A stretch of 27,829 nucleotides of DNA from Bacillota bacterium. GTDB lineage: Bacteria; Bacillota; Clostridia; Christensenellales; Aristaeellaceae. Below are positions 22,915 through 27,829 of this stretch, piece by piece. The stretch spans positions 1 through 27,829 of the forward strand of contig JAEZLW010000164.1 in NCBI GenBank assembly GCA_023415145.1, in the 5' to 3' direction. Each line of letters begins with the position of its first letter. The first letter of the stretch is position 1. Below the pieces are notes generated by a model. It ran no database searches. It was not told the origin of the DNA and saw nothing but the letters and a program-made list of their open reading frames with translations. Made by a program: the position numbers and the translations under genes.

Positions 22915-24879
22915 CTACCTGTCCAGCGTTATGTTCTCCAGCAGCTTGAAGCGGGAAACCTCCTTTTGCAGGGAAGCAGCAAGGGAGGACAGTTCCTCAC
23001 TGGCGGCGGAGCTTTGCTCTGCTGTGGCTGCGTTGATTTGGACCACTTTCGATACCTGTGTCACACCCTGGGTAATCTGGGCAATGGCGGCTGCCTGTTC
23101 GGAAGCCGCTTCCTCTACTTCCCCAATGTTCTTTGCAACCCTGGAAGCTTTATCAGCAGCATCCTGAAGCATGGCTGATATTTTATCAGCAATGTTTGTA
23201 CCCTTGGCAACCGCTTCAGATGATTCGCCAATCAACTCAGCTGTCTGCTTGGCCGCTTCGGCTGACTTTGCGGCCAGGTTCCGCACCTCGTCCGCCACAA
23301 CGGCAAAGCCCTTGCCCGCACTGCCGGCCCGGGCGGCTTCGATGGATGCGTTCAGTGCCAGGATGTTCGTCTGAAACGCGATTTCCTCAATTACCTTTGT
23401 GATATTGCTGATCTGTTCCGACGAAGCGGCAATTTTCTTCATTGATTCGTTTAATAGCTCCATTTGACCGGTACTGTCCTGCACGCTTGTGTTGGCCCTT
23501 TGTACATTTTGGGTGGCCTGCTTGATGGAATCTACGTTCTTCGCATCCTGTTCGGCAATTTTTCCTATACTGGAAGCCAATTCTTCCGCGGATGCTGCCT
23601 GCTCTGATGCGCCGGATGCCAGGCTCTGCGCACCGGTGGATATTTGCATTGCACCCAAATGCACCTGGTCAGTAGAGGCGCTGATCACGGAAAGCACATG
23701 ATTCAAGGATGTTGATATGTTTTGCATCGCGTCCTTGATGGGTTTGAACTCTCCTTGATACTGAACAGCGCTTGTCACTGTAAAATCGTTGTTTGCCATG
23801 GAAGACAATACGGTTGAAATGTCATCAATATAAGAACGAAGGCCAGATACCGTATGCCTTAGTGCTGCGGCAAGACGCGCAATCTCATCACGCCCTTTAA
23901 CCTCGGCAACAGGTGCGGAAAGATTGCCCTGTGCCAGCATCTCTATCCGTTGCGTGACCGCAATCACAGGTTTGGTGATAGAGCGTGAAAACAACAGCGC
24001 CATAATGATGCTGACCGCAGCAAGAACCAGACCTGCAACAAGGCATAACCACATGGCCTGATTTACGTTCGCCATGACTTGGCTGACTGGAACAGTCACG
24101 GTAATCGCCCAGCCTTCAGGACCCTGAACCGGCGTAAAGCCATACAACCGCTGAATGCCTTTGTAATATGTGTAGGCTGTTCCGGTTTCCCCGGCAATCA
24201 TCCGGCTTACAGCTGCCGCCACGGTTTCGTATACACTGTCTTTCTTGGCTTCCTCGATGAAGTTGGTCATATTCGCAACAACGGAAGCATCCGGATGCGC
24301 AACGGTTACGCCTGTTTTGTCGACCACATATGCATAGCCGCCGTCTCCCACCTTTACATTGCTAATGACTTGGCTGAACGTGTCATACAAAAGGCCGCAA
24401 TACAGAACTCCCTTATAGCCGGTACCGTTATTGACCGGTGCTGCCAGCATAATGGTTACTTTGCCATCCACCTTGTTGATCAAGGGGCTGGACATGTACG
24501 TTTCACCGGCCATTGCCTTTTTGAAGTACTCCCGCTCTGCTATGTCGCTGTTGCGCGTTGTCTTGCCGGCACTGTCGGCAAGGGCGAGATACTGAAACCC
24601 TGCCTTTTGGGCAAGCTGGGCAAGCAAAGCATCTCTTTTGACAGTATCCTCCTGGGTGATATCACTGAGGGAGGCTGCCATTTCCAATTGTTTTTTATAA
24701 CCCTCAATCTGATTGCGTACAGCCAGGCTGTAGGAAGTGGATAGCGCTCCCACGTCCTCTTCCAGTTGGGCGGTCATTTTTTGATAGAAAATCAACAGCG
24801 AAAAGGCAGTCATCACGATTGCGGTAAATAGGATCAGAACAGTAATGAAAAGACTCATTTTGTTTTGCAGGGATTTCAT
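22915..24879 (-). CDS. Methyl-accepting chemotaxis protein with extracellular dCache-type sensor
   Basis: A transmembrane chemoreceptor of 654 residues controlling CheA. The first helix is at about 9-31; an extracellular Cache sensor follows (about 35-270) with REYFKKAMAGETYMS and YAYVVDKTGVTVAHPD, typical of double Cache folds. The second helix is at about 273-297, then a HAMP domain (about 298-350) and the signalling coiled coil. The hairpin tip is the usual IEEIAFQTNILALNASIEAA and the neighbouring AGKGFAVVADEVR. The ligand is not predictable; I do not see the full amino-acid-binding Cache motif. ATG 24879 has AAAGGA about eight bases upstream. It lies 30 bases after cheV. The signalling half is nearly identical to that of the MCP on the other side of cheV, while the sensors differ. 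Confidence 0.93.
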   Translation of the reverse strand: MKSLQNKMSLFITVLILFTAIVMTAFSLLIFYQKMTAQLEEDVGALSTSYSLAVRNQIEGYKKQLEMAASLSDITQEDTVKRDALLAQLAQKAGFQYLALADSAGKTTRNSDIAEREYFKKAMAGETYMSSPLINKVDGKVTIMLAAPVNNGTGYKGVLYCGLLYDTFSQVISNVKVGDGGYAYVVDKTGVTVAHPDASVVANMTNFIEEAKKDSVYETVAAAVSRMIAGETGTAYTYYKGIQRLYGFTPVQGPEGWAITVTVPVSQVMANVNQAMWLCLVAGLVLAAVSIIMALLFSRSITKPVIAVTQRIEMLAQGNLSAPVAEVKGRDEIARLAAALRHTVSGLRSYIDDISTVLSSMANNDFTVTSAVQYQGEFKPIKDAMQNISTSLNHVLSVISASTDQVHLGAMQISTGAQSLASGASEQAASAEELASSIGKIAEQDAKNVDSIKQATQNVQRANTSVQDSTGQMELLNESMKKIAASSEQISNITKVIEEIAFQTNILALNASIEAARAGSAGKGFAVVADEVRNLAAKSAEAAKQTAELIGESSEAVAKGTNIADKISAMLQDAADKASRVAKNIGEVEEAASEQAAAIAQITQGVTQVSKVVQINAATAEQSSAASEELSSLAASLQKEVSRFKLLENITLDR

Positions 24880-24909
24880 GGCGCACATCCTTTCCGGGCA
24901 CAATTGGCT

Positions 24910-25824
24910 TTATCGAATTAATTCCCTGAGCTTGTCCACCAGCAGATGAATCTGGGGTTTTGACAATTGAGCGTCAGCGCCAACCTCCTTGCCCTTAAGG
25001 ATCATTTCTTCCGATATCAACGACGAGAATATCATCACGGGCATTTTTGAGAAATTCTTGCTTTCTTTGATCCGCTTGGTCAGGTGATGCCCGTCCATTT
25101 GCGGCATTTCAATATCTGTGATCACACAACTGATCTGGCGCTCCACAGGACCGTTTTCTTCCTTGAGTCCTGTAAGATACTCCCATGCATCCTGCCCGTT
25201 CTCTTTCATGATGATATTTACGTAACCTGCTTTATGCAGGGCTTCGGATATCATTTTGCGCAGCATCATGGAGTCTTCCACCACCAAAATGCGATGTGCG
25301 GAATCCGATTGGACCGGGGGATGAATGAATTCTGCGTTTGCCGCAACACTGGTACCTGGATTGATATCCACCATGATTTTTTCAAAATCCAATATGGAGA
25401 TCAGTGTATCCTTCAGCTTAGCAATTCCCGTTACAACACCTTCACTGCCACCAAAAATCGCCGAGTTGGGCTTCTCAATCGACTCCCAGGAAATCCAGTG
25501 GATGCCCACTACCTGGTGCACATGAAAAGCGATGTCCGTTTGGTTAAACGCTGTGATAACAAAAATATCCTGCTCCGGCCTTTGGGATGGAGCATGATTC
25601 AGATACGCGGCCAGATCTATCACTGTCAGCAGCTCATTACGGGGGCAGATAACCCCTTCCACGCAAGCCTGGGCATGTGGCATGGGCTGCACCGGGCGGT
25701 ATTGAAGCAACTCACGCACCTTTGCCACATTAATGCCATAGCTGTTTCCTTCGATGCGAAACTCCAACAACCCCAGCTCATTGGTTCCTGTTTCCAGCAT
25801 AATTTTGCTATCCATCGTACTCAT
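24910..25824 (-). CDS. cheV: Chemotaxis coupling/response regulator protein CheV
   Basis: A 304-residue fusion of a CheW-like adaptor (about 12-160) and a response receiver (about 177-304). The CheW part has YGINVAKVREL and the ICPRNELLTVIDLAAYL block that binds receptor and kinase. The receiver has the acid pair E183-D184, phosphoacceptor D237 (TDIEMPQMDG), S267 at the Thr/Ser switch position and K289 (SKP). Phosphorylation of CheV by CheA contributes to adaptation. ATG 25824 is preceded by GAGGTG five bases upstream; GTG 25830 is less likely. It sits nine bases after one MCP gene and 30 before another, so receptor-specific coupling is likely. Confidence 0.95.
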   Translation of the reverse strand: MSTMDSKIMLETGTNELGLLEFRIEGNSYGINVAKVRELLQYRPVQPMPHAQACVEGVICPRNELLTVIDLAAYLNHAPSQRPEQDIFVITAFNQTDIAFHVHQVVGIHWISWESIEKPNSAIFGGSEGVVTGIAKLKDTLISILDFEKIMVDINPGTSVAANAEFIHPPVQSDSAHRILVVEDSMMLRKMISEALHKAGYVNIIMKENGQDAWEYLTGLKEENGPVERQISCVITDIEMPQMDGHHLTKRIKESKNFSKMPVMIFSSLISEEMILKGKEVGADAQLSKPQIHLLVDKLRELIR

Positions 25825-25833
25825 GAACACACC

Positions 25834-27829
25834 TCAATACTTCCCCAAAGCAGACGCCGCATAAGACGCTGCCTTGTTTGCTTTGAATGGCTCCCCAGTC
25901 AGGGAGATGGCAGTAAATCCATCATTTTCATCAGTGGTATCCAGCTTGAATTTTCCCACTTCTTCCCGAAGCGCAGCAGCCTGGGCTGACATTTGCTCGC
26001 TGGTGGCTGAGTTTTCTTCCGCGGTAGCAGCGTTTGTCTGAACAACGGAGGATACTTGCGTAAGACCATGCTTGATCTGGTCAATAGCCGCAGCCTGTTC
26101 CACGGACGACTGGCTGATCTTTGCAATGCTCTCGTTCACAGACTCCGCTTTCGCCTTGACCTCATTGAGGATCAATGCAGTCTGCTCCGCTATACGCGTT
26201 CCCTCAGCCACCGTATCGGTGGACCTTTGGATCAACACAGATGTCTGCTTGGCCGCTTCCGCTGATTTGGCGGCAAGGTTGCGCACCTCATCCGCCACCA
26301 CCGCAAAGCCCTTGCCGGCACTGCCGGCACGAGCCGCTTCGATCGCGGCGTTCAAAGCAAGGATGTTGGTCTGGAATGCGATATCCTCTATCACCTTGGT
26401 AATGCTTGCGATCTGACTGGATGCCAAACCGATGTTCCCCATCGCCCCGGTAAGCTGCTTCATATGCTGGTTTCCGGCGTTTACACCCTCTCCGGCCTGC
26501 TCCACATATCGGGTCGCAGCCTTGACATTGGCGGAGTTCTCGGCGGCCTGGCCGGCGATTTTCGTAACGGAAGCGCCCAGTTCCTCGATAGCGGAAGCCT
26601 GTTCGGTAGAACCGGCCGCCAGCGCCTGGGCTCCGCTGGCCACCTGGGAAGCCCCGGTCGAGACCTGCTCGGCGGCGGTATGGATGGTCGCCAATGTGTG
26701 ATTGAGGGAGGATGCGATGTTTTCCATCGCCAGCTTGATATCCGCAAAATCACCGGCATAATCCATATCTACGTGGACACGCATGTCACCCCGGGACATC
26801 TGGCCAAGCTTTTGCGAAATATCGCGTATATAGCCCTGCAACGAGGATACAGTTGCTGCAAGCGCATTCGCCAGAATCCCCAGTTCATCACGGGATTGAT
26901 GCTGAAGCTGAAGGTTCAGATTACCGCGGGCCATCTCCCCGGCGATGCCGGACATCCTGGCCAGCGGTTTGGCGATTGTCCGTTGAATGAAAAAGAGCAA
27001 TACAGCAACCACGGTCGCTACTATCCCAAGCTCGATCAGCACCGTGTTCATAACTGTTTTTTGGCTCATCGCTTTTATTTCTGCAATGGGAACACCGGAA
27101 AAATAGACACCAATGGCATTGCCATCCGTATCAAGGATCGGTTTATAGGCAGTAGCATAGGGTGCACCAAGGATATCCGCCTCGCCATTATAGGTGATGT
27201 GTTCCTCCAGAACAGGCTTTGCAATGCGTGGATCCAGCTTGGTACCCACCACACGCTGCCCATCCTTGATGATGGTTGTGTTCGCGCGCTCATCCCCGAT
27301 AAACACGGTATACTCACTGCCCGTCATACTTTTCAGCCTGTCCACAAATGACGGATTCAAAAGTGATACGCCTGTCAATACCACGCCCATGTTATTGCCT
27401 TGATCGTTCTTCACCGGCGCTCCTGCGCAAAAGCCAAAAGGAATGTCGTTGGACATAACGATATAGGCCTGTAGATCACCTGAAAGCGCACGGGAGAAAC
27501 TCTTCAGGCTATACAGGGAATCCCAGGCCTTATCGCTGTGCGTGCGCACGAAGACATTTCCTTTAATGTCAGTGATGATGACAAAATCGACCTGCAATTG
27601 CAATCGTGCAATGACATCTTTGGCCACAGACCGCATGGTGGCGGCGTCGGCACGCTTTATGGCTTCAATGACGTCTTTGTTCCCTGCAAGGCTTTGGGCT
27701 GCCAAGGCTGTATCCGTCCGGTATTCATCCAGCACGACATCCATGGTGGAAAGTGCCATCCGGCTCCGTTCCGCGATGAGATTGACGATAACGCCCTGAC
27801 TGCTGCCCGTTATGTAGACAACAGAGAAT
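25834..27829 (-). CDS. Methyl-accepting chemotaxis protein, N-terminus cut by window edge
   Basis: The reading frame is open to the last base of the window (the 23 codons before the ATG at 27759 have no stop and read VVYITGSSQGVIVNLIAERS close to that ATG). That ATG is therefore internal, and the first membrane helix lies outside. The visible part has about 665 residues: an extracellular Cache-type sensor with FVIITDIKGNVFVRTHSD and a later ATAYKPILDTDGNAIGVYFSG block, a membrane helix at about 27070-27000 (VLIELGIVATVVAVLLFFI), HAMP, and the methylation/signalling helices with the tip IEDIAFQTNILALNAAIEAA. It is the promoter-proximal gene of MCP-cheV-MCP as far as can be seen. Confidence 0.93.
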   Translation of the reverse strand, partial: FSVVYITGSSQGVIVNLIAERSRMALSTMDVVLDEYRTDTALAAQSLAGNKDVIEAIKRADAATMRSVAKDVIARLQLQVDFVIITDIKGNVFVRTHSDKAWDSLYSLKSFSRALSGDLQAYIVMSNDIPFGFCAGAPVKNDQGNNMGVVLTGVSLLNPSFVDRLKSMTGSEYTVFIGDERANTTIIKDGQRVVGTKLDPRIAKPVLEEHITYNGEADILGAPYATAYKPILDTDGNAIGVYFSGVPIAEIKAMSQKTVMNTVLIELGIVATVVAVLLFFIQRTIAKPLARMSGIAGEMARGNLNLQLQHQSRDELGILANALAATVSSLQGYIRDISQKLGQMSRGDMRVHVDMDYAGDFADIKLAMENIASSLNHTLATIHTAAEQVSTGASQVASGAQALAAGSTEQASAIEELGASVTKIAGQAAENSANVKAATRYVEQAGEGVNAGNQHMKQLTGAMGNIGLASSQIASITKVIEDIAFQTNILALNAAIEAARAGSAGKGFAVVADEVRNLAAKSAEAAKQTSVLIQRSTDTVAEGTRIAEQTALILNEVKAKAESVNESIAKISQSSVEQAAAIDQIKHGLTQVSSVVQTNAATAEENSATSEQMSAQAAALREEVGKFKLDTTDENDGFTAISLTGEPFKANKAASYAASALGKY

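Noticed and set aside
25084..25989. Plus-strand frame of 301 codons across cheV (and a similar one at 26464-27351)
   Set aside because: Both are antisense to genes with unmistakable CheV and MCP domains and have compositions typical of shadow frames.

Overview
The window comes from a motile, endospore-forming member of the Firmicutes, most likely class Clostridia. The evidence is a GerA-type germinant receptor operon, a Tlp-type small spore protein, the deoB-punA-dacF order, a PASTA kinase/PP2C pair, strong AGGAGG-type ribosome binding sites and a chemotaxis cluster with CheV. Genus cannot be assigned from the sequence alone. I see no rRNA, tRNA, CRISPR array, insertion sequence or phage gene.

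Bases 1-7674 hold a tightly packed plus-strand housekeeping operon. It opens with the 3' end of a proline-rich repeat ORF that runs off the left edge. It continues with rsmB, rlmN, a PP2C phosphatase, a PASTA Ser/Thr kinase, rsgA, rpe and a YpsA/DUF1273 (SLOG) gene, with overlaps of 4-8 bases or short gaps. A 42-codon ORF with a strong ribosome binding site follows and ends in an intrinsic terminator. A plausible forespore (sigma-G-like) promoter lies just before this small ORF.

Bases 7709-11753 are a germinant receptor operon in the order A, C, D (a two-helix small subunit), B. A dyad separates it from a convergent XRE regulator (11856-12581). The C-terminal half of that regulator looks like a LexA/S24 domain with alanine in place of the catalytic serine. 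Divergent from it is a two-gene unit (12806-14525): an IscU/NifU-like scaffold protein and a 'GGGtGRT' family protein. Both have a strongly C-ending, highly-expressed-type codon bias, and a large hairpin closes the unit. The reaction this pair performs is unknown to me, and it is the best candidate here for undescribed biology.

Bases 14680-16062 carry a membrane protein with a CxxC...HxxC putative zinc site and a small MazG-like pyrophosphohydrolase. The minus-strand operon deoB-punA-dacF (19442-16213) covers nucleoside salvage and sporulation-type peptidoglycan trimming. The spore protein gene tlp is divergent from deoB.

On the minus strand from 22643 to 19899 is a secreted CotH-kinase protein with three lamin-tail domains and a chitobiase-C-like domain. 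The right end (27829-22915, minus) is a chemotaxis operon MCP-cheV-MCP. The first MCP is cut by the window edge, and a strong intrinsic terminator at 22817-22853 ends the operon. Stretches without a gene are all under 300 bases; they hold promoters, terminators or nothing recognisable.
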